Assembly: GCA_944371305.1 (NCBI GenBank) | Contig: CALVXM010000013.1 | Span: forward strand, 1 to 33,929 | DNA from: an uncultured Bacilli bacterium | GTDB lineage: Bacteria > Bacillota_I > Bacilli_A > RF39 > UBA660 | Length of the DNA: 33,929 nt | Direction: 5' to 3' | Part shown: in pieces, positions 24,038-32,596 of the stretch | How positions within the stretch are numbered: the first letter of the stretch is position 1 | Layout of the letters: each line of letters begins with the position of its first letter | Notes under the pieces: generated by a model | Database searches by the model: none | Told to the model about the DNA's origin: nothing | What the model saw: the letters and a program-made list of their open reading frames with translations, nothing else | Translations under genes and position numbers: made by a program

Positions 24038-25216
24038 GTGAAAAATAATTTTTTAAATAAAATGACAAATAAGATTAAACTAAATATCAAGGGGAAAAAT
24101 ATTGAGAGATTTATTAAAAGACTAAAATCTAATAATATCGATCTATTAAAGATTGAAAAAATTAAATATAATGAAATTAACATCACTGTTTATAAGAGAG
24201 ATTATGAAAGAATAATCGAATTAAAGACGGTTTATGATATAAATAAATTAGATATTTATGGTATAATAAAAATTAGAGAAGTTATTAGTATTTATAAATA
24301 TATTATAGCTTTTATAGTTTTAGGTGTTTTTATTTTAATTTTTTTATCCAATATTATTTTTAATATTGAAGTTATTCATACAGATAGTGAAGTTAGACAA
24401 TTTCTTTTGAAAGAATTGGAAAATTATGGTTTAAAAAAATATAAATTTAAAAAAAATTATGATGAGATTCAAGAAATAAAAAATTCTATTTTGGAAAAAT
24501 ATAAGGATAAAATTGAATGGTTGGAAATTGAAGAAAGTGGTACTACTTATATTGTCAGACTAGAAGAGCGAATTATTCCTGATAATGTTTTAGAAAATGA
24601 AAAACAAAATGTTGTTGCTGGTAAAAGTGCAATCATTAAAAATATTATAGCCGAAAATGGTGAAGTGGTTAAAAATATTAATGATTATGTTGAAAAAGGT
24701 GACATTGTTATATCAGGGAATATTTATTTGAATAAAACAGTTAAAGATACGATAAGAGCTAGTGGTCGTATTTATGGCGAAGTATGGTATAATGTTACAG
24801 TTGAATATCCCTATATTTATAGTGAAATAAAAGAAAAGGACAACTATCAAGATGTTTATGTTTTAAAGTTTTTGAATAAAAGTTTAGAATTAACTTTTAA
24901 TAGATTTAAAGATAAACGAGTTGAAGAAGATATTATTTTGTATCATCCAATCGTTCCTATATCTTTTGTTAAGCAAAGGCAAAAAGAAGTTGAGACCATA
25001 TCTTTAGTTTTAACTAGTGATGAGGCTAAGGATAAAGCTATTGAAGAAGCTATAAATAAAATGAATGAAAAATTGGATGATGATGAAAAAATTTTAGATT
25101 ATAAACTTTTAAAGTTTGATATTAAAGATGATAAAGTGGTTTTAGAAATGTTTTTTACAGTTTATGAAAATATAACAAGTTATAGCAAGATTGAAGGTGA
25201 TAATGATGTTTCGTGA
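24038..25216 (+). CDS. yqfD: Sporulation protein YqfD
   Basis: A 392-residue membrane protein of the YqfD (spore_yqfD) family. The N-terminal cytoplasmic part (KLNIKGKNIERFIKRL, then KYNEINITVYKRDYERI) is followed by one span near residues 86-108 (YIIAFIVLGVFILIFL). An outer region follows with typical segments: SGTTYIVRLEERI, VVAGKSAIIKNIIAENGEVV and YVEKGDIVISGNIYL. The start is GTG with AGGTGA inside the yqfC stop region, so the two are coupled. In Bacillus yqfD follows yqfC ahead of phoH; here a VanZ-like gene takes that place. Confidence 0.92.
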   Translation: MKNNFLNKMTNKIKLNIKGKNIERFIKRLKSNNIDLLKIEKIKYNEINITVYKRDYERIIELKTVYDINKLDIYGIIKIREVISIYKYIIAFIVLGVFILIFLSNIIFNIEVIHTDSEVRQFLLKELENYGLKKYKFKKNYDEIQEIKNSILEKYKDKIEWLEIEESGTTYIVRLEERIIPDNVLENEKQNVVAGKSAIIKNIIAENGEVVKNINDYVEKGDIVISGNIYLNKTVKDTIRASGRIYGEVWYNVTVEYPYIYSEIKEKDNYQDVYVLKFLNKSLELTFNRFKDKRVEEDIILYHPIVPISFVKQRQKEVETISLVLTSDEAKDKAIEEAINKMNEKLDDDEKILDYKLLKFDIKDDKVVLEMFFTVYENITSYSKIEGDNDVS

Positions 25217-25808
25217 TACTATTTTAAATATTTTTGTTGATATTTGGCCGATGATTTTTATTTGTTGCGTTATTATCATATCGATGAGAGTGGTATATTT
25301 GATAAAAAATAAAAGTGAATTTGTTTTTTATAAAGAAATATTAATGTTAGGATTTATTCTTTATATTATGGCTTTATTTAGGGTTGTTACCTTTCAGGAT
25401 GTTAGTTGGTCCTCATCTAATTTTATTCCTTTTAAAGAGATGTTTAGATATGATTTTGGTAGTGCGATGTTTTATAAAAATGTTGTTGGTAATATGTTAA
25501 TGTTTATTCCTTATGGTTTTTTTGCTTCATATTTTTTGAAGTTAAAAAAACCTTGGTTAATCTTAGGTTTAACTTTTCTAGTATCTATTACTATTGAAAC
25601 AACACAATTGCTTATCGGACGAGTTTTTGATATTGATGATATTGTTTTAAATGTAATAGGTGGATTATTAGGTTTTACTATTTTTTATATAGTTGATAGG
25701 GTGAAAAATAAATTTAGTTTATTGCAAAAGAATTATATTTATAATATAATGATGATAATAATATTAATATTAATTGTATTATATTTGTTAGGAGTATTTT
25801 ATGTTTGA
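25203..25808 (+). CDS. VanZ-family membrane protein
   Basis: A 201-residue integral membrane protein with about five hydrophobic spans. The VanZ-family signature is clear: SNFIPFKEMFRYDF, then NVVGNMLMFIPYGFFASYFL, and TIETTQLLIGRVFDIDDIVLNVIGGLLGF (read in parts). VanZ-like proteins are linked to teicoplanin resistance and envelope functions, but most chromosomal copies have no known role. The start chosen is ATG 25203 (25206 is equally possible) behind GAAGGTGAT. It overlaps yqfD by 14 bases and ybeY by eight. It occupies the place of phoH and pgpH in the Bacillus order. Confidence 0.88.
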   Translation: MMFRDTILNIFVDIWPMIFICCVIIISMRVVYLIKNKSEFVFYKEILMLGFILYIMALFRVVTFQDVSWSSSNFIPFKEMFRYDFGSAMFYKNVVGNMLMFIPYGFFASYFLKLKKPWLILGLTFLVSITIETTQLLIGRVFDIDDIVLNVIGGLLGFTIFYIVDRVKNKFSLLQKNYIYNIMMIIILILIVLYLLGVFYV

Positions 25809-26241
25809 GATAATCAATGAAACAGGAAAAAAGGTTGAAGAAATAGATAAAATTAACGATTTGTTAAATTTTATAGTTAATAAGGAACAATTAGACAAAT
25901 GTCTTTTTAATATTATTTTAGTTGATAATGATTATATTCATAAATTAAATAAAAAATATCGTGGTATCGATCGAGAAACTGATGTTATCAGTTTTGCTCT
26001 GGAAGATAATGAAGATGGAATTAACTTAGATTTTAGGATTTTGGGCGATATATATATATCATTAGATAAAGCTTTAGAGCAATCATTGTCTTATGGTCAT
26101 TCTTTTTTAAGGGAATTATCTTTTTTGACTGTTCATGGGTTACTTCATTTGTTGGGATATGATCATATGAATGAAAATGATGAAAAAATAATGTTTAAAA
26201 AGCAGGAGGAATTATTGAATGAATTTGGAATCAAAAAATAA
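25801..26241 (+). CDS. ybeY: Endoribonuclease YbeY (16S rRNA maturation)
   Basis: YbeY is a zinc-dependent RNase that matures the 16S rRNA 3' end and takes part in ribosome quality control. The catalytic/zinc motif HGLLHLLGYDH spans residues 112-122, with three histidines at 112, 116 and 122. Earlier signatures are LNKKYRGIDRETDVISFAL and the GDIYISLDKA strand. The 146-residue length is typical. It overlaps its neighbours on both sides, and the following dgkA start is read from inside it. Confidence 0.96.
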   Translation: MFEIINETGKKVEEIDKINDLLNFIVNKEQLDKCLFNIILVDNDYIHKLNKKYRGIDRETDVISFALEDNEDGINLDFRILGDIYISLDKALEQSLSYGHSFLRELSFLTVHGLLHLLGYDHMNENDEKIMFKKQEELLNEFGIKK

Positions 26242-26608
26242 AAAATATGGTTTTAAAAGATTTTTAATGAGTTTTAAAAATTCTTTTAATGGCTTTAAGC
26301 ATGCTTATTTAAATGAACAAAGTATGTTTATTCATTTTATAGCAGTAGTTTTAACTGTTTTATTGGGAATAGTTTTAAAAATATCATTCATCGAATGGTT
26401 AGTTATTATTTCATTACTTGTTTTTGTTGCTATTATTGAACTTTTAAATACAGCTATTGAATCTGTTTGTGATGCAGTTACATTTGATCAAAATAAATAT
26501 ATTAAAGTGGCTAAGGATACGGCTTCTTCAGCTGTTTTCTTAGCTACTTTGGTTACTTTAATAGTTGGTCTAATAATATTTATACCAAAAATTATTTCTT
26601 TATTTTAG
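26219..26608 (+). CDS. dgkA: Undecaprenol/diacylglycerol kinase (DgkA family)
   Basis: A 129-residue integral membrane kinase with three spans. In Gram-positives this family phosphorylates undecaprenol to recycle the cell-wall lipid carrier. The hallmark is ELLNTAIESVCD around residues 80-91, with the conserved NSFNGFKHAYLNEQSMFIHF N-terminal helix region. The ATG is behind AGGAGGAATT, all within the end of ybeY. The ybeY-dgkA-era order is the standard Bacillota arrangement; the usual cdd gene between dgkA and era is missing. Confidence 0.93.
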   Translation: MNLESKNKKYGFKRFLMSFKNSFNGFKHAYLNEQSMFIHFIAVVLTVLLGIVLKISFIEWLVIISLLVFVAIIELLNTAIESVCDAVTFDQNKYIKVAKDTASSAVFLATLVTLIVGLIIFIPKIISLF

Positions 26609-26621
26609 GGAGGTTGTTTAA

Positions 26622-27509
26622 ATGCGAAGTGGTTTTGTTAGTTTAATTGGAAGACCTAATGTCGGGAAAAGTACGTTATTAAATAGTATTATTGGGAAAA
26701 AAGTGGCTATTACATCTAATAAACCACAGACAACTCGCAATATAATCGAAGGAATTTATAACGATGATGATACCCAAATTGTTTTTGTCGATACCCCAGG
26801 AATTCATAAACCTAAATATAAATTAGGTAAATATTTAAATAAACAAGCTTATTATAGTATTGATGATGTTGATGTAATTGTTTTTTTGATTGATGCTAGT
26901 GAATCATTAGGAAAAGGTGACTTATATGTTATCGATAAATTAAAAGAGACTAATAAACCAGTTATTTTAGTAATTAATAAAATCGATAAAATTAAAAAAG
27001 AAGATATATTAGTTAAAATAGAGCAATATAAAGATTTATATCCGTTTAAAGAGATTGTTCCATTATCAGCACTAAAAAAAGATAATATAAAAACTTTATT
27101 AAATGTTTTGACTAAGTATTTACCTGATAACATTAAATATTTTGATGATGATACTTATACTAATAAACGTCTTGAATTTATAATTGCCGAAATAGTTCGT
27201 GAAAAGATATTTAATTTAACGGAGGAAGAGGTTCCTCATTCGATAACTTGTGTGGTAGAACAAATAAAACATGAGAAAAACAATTATACTATTAATGTAG
27301 CTATTATTGTTGATCGTGATTCATTAAAGAAAATAGTAATTGGTAAACAAGGAAGTAAAATTAAAGAAATTGGTATTCAATCACGAATTGAATTAGAAGA
27401 ATTACTAGGTAAAAAAGTTTATTTAGATCTATTTGTTAAAACGATTAAAAATTGGCGTGACAAGGAAAAATATTTGCAAGAATTTGGTTTTGAAGATTTT
27501 TTAAAATAA
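26622..27509 (+). CDS. era: GTPase Era
   Basis: Era binds the 3' end of 16S rRNA and acts in late 30S assembly. The G1 motif GRPNVGKST starts near residue 9, G3 is DTPGI, G4 is NKID and G5 is VPLSAL. The C-terminal KH domain contains IGKQGSKIKEIGIQSR, the GxxG RNA-binding loop. Its 295 residues match the family. It has a GGGAGG ribosome site. Confidence 0.97.
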   Translation: MRSGFVSLIGRPNVGKSTLLNSIIGKKVAITSNKPQTTRNIIEGIYNDDDTQIVFVDTPGIHKPKYKLGKYLNKQAYYSIDDVDVIVFLIDASESLGKGDLYVIDKLKETNKPVILVINKIDKIKKEDILVKIEQYKDLYPFKEIVPLSALKKDNIKTLLNVLTKYLPDNIKYFDDDTYTNKRLEFIIAEIVREKIFNLTEEEVPHSITCVVEQIKHEKNNYTINVAIIVDRDSLKKIVIGKQGSKIKEIGIQSRIELEELLGKKVYLDLFVKTIKNWRDKEKYLQEFGFEDFLK

Positions 27510-27558
27510 TTGAATAAAATTTTAATTAGTTAATCACAATATTAATGGAGATGATATA

Positions 27559-27642
27559 ATGAAAAAGGAAATATTGTGGCAATTATTTAAAAAAACGGGA
27601 AAAATTGAGTATTATTTGAAATATAAAAAAGAAGGTGAATAG
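27559..27642 (+). CDS. yqzL: YqzL-like micro-protein, 27 residues
   Basis: A very short frame beginning MKKEILWQLFKKTGKIEYYL. It resembles YqzL of Bacillus, which begins with a W-x-[VL]-F-x-x-[TS]-G-x-[IV]-x-x-Y-L pattern and sits between era and recO, exactly as here. A GGAGATGAT ribosome site precedes the ATG, and the TAG stop abuts the next ATG. Bacillus YqzL is near 47 residues, so this copy is shorter. Function is unknown. Confidence 0.72.
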   Translation: MKKEILWQLFKKTGKIEYYLKYKKEGE

Positions 27643-27885
27643 ATGGATGTTGTAGTTGGTGGTACATATAAACATTTTAAAGGTAATTTATATAAGGTTT
27701 TAATGATTGGTTATGACAGTGAAACTAATAATGAAAATCTAAAAAAATTAGTTATATATGAAGCTTTATATGGTGATCATAAAATATGGGTAAGACCATA
27801 TGATATGTTTGTATCAAAAATTGATAAAGAAAAATATCCTGATATAAATCAAGAATATCGATTTGAGTTGATAAGTAATGATTGA
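27643..27885 (+). CDS. DUF1653-family protein
   Basis: An 80-residue protein of the DUF1653 family, whose members are small beta proteins of unknown function. Signature segments are GGTYKHFKGNLYKVLMIGYDSET (read in parts), VIYEALYGDHKIWVRPYDMF and the C-terminal YRFELI. The start is directly after the yqzL stop with AAGGTGA as ribosome site. It overlaps recO by eight bases and so is part of the era-recO transcript. Confidence 0.85.
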   Translation: MDVVVGGTYKHFKGNLYKVLMIGYDSETNNENLKKLVIYEALYGDHKIWVRPYDMFVSKIDKEKYPDINQEYRFELISND

Positions 27886-28612
27886 AGTTGAAGGTATTAT
27901 TTTAACTAGTCAAGATTATGGCGATACTAGTAAAATAATAAATGTCATTACTAAAGAATATGGTATTATTGGTATAATTGCTAAAGGATGTAAAAATATT
28001 AAAAGCAGTTTAAGAAGTGTAACTGATAGGCTAACATATGGAAATTTTAATATTTTTTATAAAAAAGATAAATTGTCGATTTTATCTTCAGTTGATGTGA
28101 TTGATAATTTTAAAAATATCAAAAAAGATATATCTAAAATTAGTTATGCAACTTATTTGTTAGAACTGACAGGACAAGTTATCAAACATAGTTCTAAATT
28201 AGATGTATATGATTTATTAATAAATGGTCTTATTAAAATAAATGAAGGTTATGATCCTTTAGTTATCATGAATATCATTGAACTTAAATATTTAGATTAT
28301 TTGGGTGTTATGCCTATAATTGATAGTTGTAGTAAATGTGGTAGTATTTATGCAATTAAAACTTTATCTAGTGATGCTGGTGGATATATTTGTAGTAAAT
28401 GCTATAAAGATGAAAAAATGGTCAGTGATAAAACTATAAAATTAATTAGGATGTATTATTATGTTGATATATCTAAAATAACTAAATTAGAAGTTAGTAA
28501 AGAAGCTAAACAAGAAATAAATAATTTTTTGAATGAATATTATGAAAGATATACAGGTTTATATTTAAAAAGTAAAAATTTTATTAATAATTTAAATAAA
28601 TTGACAGTTTAA
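27878..28612 (+). CDS. recO: DNA repair protein RecO
   Basis: RecO works with RecF/RecR to load RecA on SSB-coated gaps. The N-terminal OB-fold is shown by EVEGIILTSQDYGDTSKIIN and GIIGIIAKGCKNIKS. The C-terminal helical domain carries a four-cysteine zinc site: CSKCG, about 20 residues, then CSKC. The 244-residue size is normal. It follows era, yqzL and the DUF1653 gene, a conserved order. It ends just before the valine T-box promoter, with no obvious terminator of its own. Confidence 0.95.
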   Translation: MIEVEGIILTSQDYGDTSKIINVITKEYGIIGIIAKGCKNIKSSLRSVTDRLTYGNFNIFYKKDKLSILSSVDVIDNFKNIKKDISKISYATYLLELTGQVIKHSSKLDVYDLLINGLIKINEGYDPLVIMNIIELKYLDYLGVMPIIDSCSKCGSIYAIKTLSSDAGGYICSKCYKDEKMVSDKTIKLIRMYYYVDISKITKLEVSKEAKQEINNFLNEYYERYTGLYLKSKNFINNLNKLTV

Positions 28613-28615
28613 ATA

Positions 28616-28644
28616 TTGTTTGAATAAGAAAAATATGTTATTAT
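28616..28644 (+). promoter_or_regulatory. SigmaA promoter of the HD-valS operon
   Basis: TTGTTT (28616-28621), a 17-base spacer and TATTAT (28639-28644). A TTGACA at 28601 could offer an alternative -35 but lacks a matching -10. Confidence 0.6.
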
Positions 28645-28651
28645 ATTGCTA

Positions 28652-28832
28652 GCTGTGATGAAGAAGGAGTAATCAAAGTAATCATTTAAAGAGAGAATGT
28701 GTTTGGTGTAAACATTTAATGATCTTTGACGAAGTAGTCTTTGGAGCTAAAGGTAACGCGTTATAGTTAATTTGAGTAAAAACAAAGGTGGTACCGCGGA
28801 TTTTGTTCGCCCTTTAAGGTATCATCTTTTTT
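28652..28832 (+). promoter_or_regulatory. T-box riboswitch, valine type (specifier GUA)
   Basis: The T-box core GGTGGTACCGCG is at 28787-28798, followed by the complementary TTCGCCCTTT arm and a U-run. In stem I, TCAAAG (28673-28678) pairs with CTTTGA (28724-28729). The 3' side of the specifier loop then reads CGAAGTAG, with GTA at 28734-28736 after GAA, the usual arrangement. Lower down, GAAGA pairs with TCTTT. GTA codes for valine, in agreement with valS as the second gene. Confidence 0.92.
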
Positions 28833-28852
28833 GATGTTTCAAGGGGGTTGTT

Positions 28853-29596
28853 ATGAACTTAGATGAAGCTAAAATATTATTTAAAGAATATGTTGATACA
28901 TATCAAATTGATAATGATAAAATAAAACTTAAATATGATCATTCTCTTCGAGTGTGCGATTTGTGTAAAAAAATTGCTTTGTCTTTGAATTTATCGAAAG
29001 AAGATATTGAAATTGCAGAAATGATTGGATTGTTACATGATTTTGGTAGATTTGAACAAATAAAAATTTATAACACATTTAACGATAAAATAAGTGTGGA
29101 TCATGCAGTTTTGGGTGTTCAATTATTAGAAAAGTTTGGTATTGATAAATTTATAAATGATAAAGGAACACAAGATTTAGTTAAAACAGCAATTATAAAT
29201 CATAACAAGACTTATGTTGATAATAATTTAAATGAAAGAGAATTGTTATTTTCTAATATCATTAGGGATGCTGATAAAATCGATATATTTTATATTTGGA
29301 GTGAATCCAATATCGGATCAGTAGATGGTAATATTTCTAATAATATTTATGAAAGAGTTATTAATTGTAAAATTGATTATGAAGAAAGAAAAAACAATTT
29401 AGATATTTATGTTATTTTATGTGGTTTAGCTTATGATATTAATTTTGCTTATTCTTACCACTATTTGGTAGAAAAAAAATATGTTACTAAAATAATTGAT
29501 AAAGTTATTTTAAAAAATAATCATGAATATGAAAGATTAAATAATATTAAAAAATCATTAGAAAAATATTTGAAAAATAAGGAGGATTTATGTTAG
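28853..29596 (+). CDS. HD-domain phosphohydrolase family protein
   Basis: A 247-residue HD-superfamily protein. The metal ligands fit the pattern: YDHSLRV (first His), LLHDFGRFEQ (HD doublet), SVDHAVLG, AIINHNK and the final RDADKIDIF aspartate. Substrate unknown. It is the first gene after the valine T-box and overlaps valS by seven bases, so it is induced together with valS on valine starvation. The similar HD protein after rbfA shares the GRF-x-Q and D-[KR]-[IL]-D features. A role in nucleotide signalling or hydrolysis is only a family-level guess. Confidence 0.78.
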   Translation: MNLDEAKILFKEYVDTYQIDNDKIKLKYDHSLRVCDLCKKIALSLNLSKEDIEIAEMIGLLHDFGRFEQIKIYNTFNDKISVDHAVLGVQLLEKFGIDKFINDKGTQDLVKTAIINHNKTYVDNNLNERELLFSNIIRDADKIDIFYIWSESNIGSVDGNISNNIYERVINCKIDYEERKNNLDIYVILCGLAYDINFAYSYHYLVEKKYVTKIIDKVILKNNHEYERLNNIKKSLEKYLKNKEDLC

Positions 29597-32025
29597 ATAA
29601 AAAATATAATGCTAAAGAAAAAGAAAAAAAATGGTTAGAATATTGGAATGAAAATAAAATATATGAATTTAAACCTGATCATAGAGAAGTTTATTCGATT
29701 GATACACCCCCACCTACAGTAAACGGTAAAATTCATATCGGGCATATTTTTTCGTATTCGCAAACAGAGATGATTGCAAGATACAAACGACTAAGAGGAT
29801 ATAATATTTTTTATCCATTTGGATTTGATGATAATGGCTTACCTAGTGAGAGATTAGTTGAAAAAGAACAAGGTAAAAAAGCTGCTGAGATAGGAAGAGA
29901 AGCTTTCTCTAAATTATGTTATGAAACTACTGATAAATATGAAAGTGAATTTCAAGAGTTATTTAGTAAGATGGGTGTTAGTACTGACTGGAGCATTCAT
30001 TATAAGACAGTTAGTCCATCAACTATCAAAATAAGTCAATTATCATTTTTAGATTTAGTTACTAAAGGGCATTGTTATCATAAAGAAAGTCCTGCTTTGT
30101 GGTGTAATGAATGTTTAACTTCAATTGCCCAAGCTGAACTTGAAACTAAAACTATTAAAACGACTTTTAATTATGTTACTTTTAAAACTGTTGAAGATGG
30201 CGAAGAATTTACAATTGCCACAACTAGACCGGAATTATTGCCAGCTATTGTATGCGTATTTGTAAATCCTAATGATGAAGTTCATAATCATTTAATCGGA
30301 AAAACTGCTCATATTCCTGTTATTGATGTTGATGTACCTATTATGAGTGATGAGAAAGTCGCTATTGATAAAGGTACTGGAGTAGTTATGTGTTGTACCT
30401 TTGGAGATCAAACTGATATTGAATGGTGGAAAAAATATAATTTACCACTAAAATATATTTTTACAGATGATGGTAAGATTGTTTCTTCAGTTCCTAATTA
30501 TGGTGGAATGAAAATTAAAGAAGCAAGAAAGCAAATTATTGAAGATTTACAAAATGGTGGTTACATTGTTAAAATTGAGGATTTAGAACATGAAGTTCAA
30601 ACTCATGAACGTTGTGGTAAAGAAGTTGAGTATTCAGTTATGAATCAATGGTTTATTGATATTATGAACCACAAGGAAGATTTTATTAAAATTGGTAATG
30701 ATATTAAATGGCATCCTGAACATATGCATGCAAGATATGATGAATGGGTAAATAATGTTGCTTGGGATTGGTGTATTTCTCGTCAAAGGTATTTTGGAGT
30801 TCCTTTTCCAGTTTGGTATTGTAAAAATTGTGGAGAAGCAGTATTTGCAAGAAAAGAAGATTTGCCAGTCAATCCTTTAATCGACCAACCTTATTTGTCT
30901 AAATGTCCAAAATGTGGAAGTGAAAAATTTATAGCTGAAACAGATGTAATGGATACTTGGGCTACTTCTTCAGTAACTCCATTAATTAATATGCGTTATG
31001 GTGAGAAAGATAATCTCGAATCAATTTTAAAACCAATGAGTTTAAGAACAAATGCCTCAGAAATTATTAGAACTTGGGATTTTTATACTATAGTTAAAAG
31101 TTTTTATCATTTTGGACAAAAACCTTGGGAAAATGTGATGATTTCTGGATTTGTTATGGCTGGCAAGGGTGAGAAAATAAGCAAAAGTAAAGGAAATAGT
31201 AAAGTTGAACCAATTGAATTGATTAATCAATATTCAGCTGATGTAATACGTTACTGGGCTGGTTCGGGACGACTTGGTACCGACATTATCTTTAGTGAAG
31301 AAACTTTACAAAGGGGTCATAAATTAATTAATAAAATTTGGAATGTTTCTAAATTTATAGAAATGCATTTGACTGATTATAAAGATAAAGAATTTTCAGA
31401 TTATGAATATATTGACAAATGGATTTTGGGAAGTTTTCAGGAGATGGAAAAGGGATTTTTAAAATATCTCGATGATTATGAAGTGGGTTTAGCACTTAAT
31501 CATTTAGAAAAATTTTTCTGGAATTTTTGTGATAACTATATCGAAATTGTTAAACACAGATTATATCGTCCTGAGGAATTTGGAGAAATACCTAGATATT
31601 CAGGTCAAAAGACAGTTTATACTATTCTTTATAAATTATTGCAAGATTTTAGTATTTTCTTCCCATTCATTACCGAAGAGATTTATCAAGAGTTATTCCA
31701 TGATAATAAATCAATTCATTTAACAACTATCGAACCTTTAAATTTTGATTTTAAAAATGAAATAAAAACTGGTGACGCGATAATGGAAATTATAAGTGGT
31801 GCAAGAGGAGAAAAAACAATTAATAATGTTTCACTTAAAACACCAATTAAGAACTTATATTTAAAATTGAATAAAGAGTTAGAAGAAGCAATTAATTTAT
31901 CAATTAAAGATTTTAAAGCGACTTTATTTATTGAAAATTTAAAAATTAGTTCAATTGAAAATGGCTATGAAATTGAAAAAATTGAACTTAATTTGGATGA
32001 AACAAATAGTAAAGGTAATAATTAG
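29590..32025 (+). CDS. valS: Valine--tRNA ligase
   Basis: ValRS charges tRNA-Val and edits mischarged threonine. HIGH is at residues 49-52 (in PPPTVNGKIHIGHIFSY), the CP1 editing domain shows FTIATTRPELLPAIV and GTGVVMCCTFGDQTDIEWW, and KISKS begins at residue 529. WATSSVTPLI is the ValRS-type pocket segment. A zinc ribbon YCKNCGE...CPKCGSE lies before it. At 811 residues it lacks most of the long C-terminal coiled-coil arm of typical ~880-residue bacterial ValRS. The ribosome site is AAGGAGG, inside the end of the HD gene. Control is by the GUA-specifier T-box. Confidence 0.95.
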   Translation: MLDKKYNAKEKEKKWLEYWNENKIYEFKPDHREVYSIDTPPPTVNGKIHIGHIFSYSQTEMIARYKRLRGYNIFYPFGFDDNGLPSERLVEKEQGKKAAEIGREAFSKLCYETTDKYESEFQELFSKMGVSTDWSIHYKTVSPSTIKISQLSFLDLVTKGHCYHKESPALWCNECLTSIAQAELETKTIKTTFNYVTFKTVEDGEEFTIATTRPELLPAIVCVFVNPNDEVHNHLIGKTAHIPVIDVDVPIMSDEKVAIDKGTGVVMCCTFGDQTDIEWWKKYNLPLKYIFTDDGKIVSSVPNYGGMKIKEARKQIIEDLQNGGYIVKIEDLEHEVQTHERCGKEVEYSVMNQWFIDIMNHKEDFIKIGNDIKWHPEHMHARYDEWVNNVAWDWCISRQRYFGVPFPVWYCKNCGEAVFARKEDLPVNPLIDQPYLSKCPKCGSEKFIAETDVMDTWATSSVTPLINMRYGEKDNLESILKPMSLRTNASEIIRTWDFYTIVKSFYHFGQKPWENVMISGFVMAGKGEKISKSKGNSKVEPIELINQYSADVIRYWAGSGRLGTDIIFSEETLQRGHKLINKIWNVSKFIEMHLTDYKDKEFSDYEYIDKWILGSFQEMEKGFLKYLDDYEVGLALNHLEKFFWNFCDNYIEIVKHRLYRPEEFGEIPRYSGQKTVYTILYKLLQDFSIFFPFITEEIYQELFHDNKSIHLTTIEPLNFDFKNEIKTGDAIMEIISGARGEKTINNVSLKTPIKNLYLKLNKELEEAINLSIKDFKATLFIENLKISSIENGYEIEKIELNLDETNSKGNN

Positions 32026-32081
32026 TATATCAAATTTTTACACATTCTCACATATTTTGTCGAATTTTGGAAATAATATAC

Positions 32082-32110
32082 TTGACTGTGTTAAAAAAAT
32101 TAGGTATAAT
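32082..32110 (+). promoter_or_regulatory. SigmaA promoter of the short prepilin gene
   Basis: TTGACT (32082-32087), a 17-base spacer and TATAAT (32105-32110), about 35 bases before the GTG. A strong housekeeping promoter. Confidence 0.85.
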
Positions 32111-32144
32111 TAACATAGTTAGAAAAGTAAGGTGGTGAGATTAA

Positions 32145-32522
32145 GTGAAAAAAGGTTTTACGTTAATCGAGTTATTAGCTGTTATCATCATTTTGGCTAT
32201 TATTGCTTTAATCGCAACACCTATTATTTTGAATGTTGTTGATGATGCAAGAAGAAGTGCCGCTGTATCAGAAGCTAGTATGATCGTAAGTGGTGTTAAT
32301 AACTATTGTGCAACTTCTGCTATGAAAAACCAAATGGATAGTTCTAATGCTGATATTTGTGCTGATGGTGTTGATAAAACTGAAGTTCCTACAATGGTTA
32401 ACTTAGGAAATGCTACAGTTAATAGTATTACTTATACAAATGGAACTGTTACAGCTTTAAATATTAAAAGTAATACTTACACTGTAACTTATAATGGTAC
32501 TACATTTACAACTTCAAAATAG
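32145..32522 (+). CDS. Type IV prepilin-like protein
   Basis: A 125-residue prepilin. The leader KKG is followed by FTLIELLAVIIILAIIAL, the hydrophobic N-terminal helix, with the conserved Glu5 of the mature form. The head contains NNYCATSAMKNQMD and DICADGV, likely forming a disulfide, and ends in a short beta hairpin (YTVTYNGTTFTTSK). The start is GTG behind AAGGTGGTGAG. Its promoter is strong and it stands alone, as for a major pilin or pseudopilin. No assembly genes (ATPase, platform, peptidase) are in the window. It is a paralogue of the N-terminal part of the DUF6273 fusion. Confidence 0.9.
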   Translation: MKKGFTLIELLAVIIILAIIALIATPIILNVVDDARRSAAVSEASMIVSGVNNYCATSAMKNQMDSSNADICADGVDKTEVPTMVNLGNATVNSITYTNGTVTALNIKSNTYTVTYNGTTFTTSK

Positions 32523-32529
32523 TTGAATA

Positions 32530-32563
32530 AACAAGATTTAAATATTAAGTCTTGTTTTTTTTT
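32530..32563 (+). terminator. Intrinsic terminator of the short prepilin gene
   Basis: AACAAGATTTA (32530-32540) pairs with TAAGTCTTGTT (32546-32556, one G-U pair), followed by a run of T. Confidence 0.85.
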
Positions 32564-32596
32564 GCCTAATATTATATTATTAATATGGTGAATACA

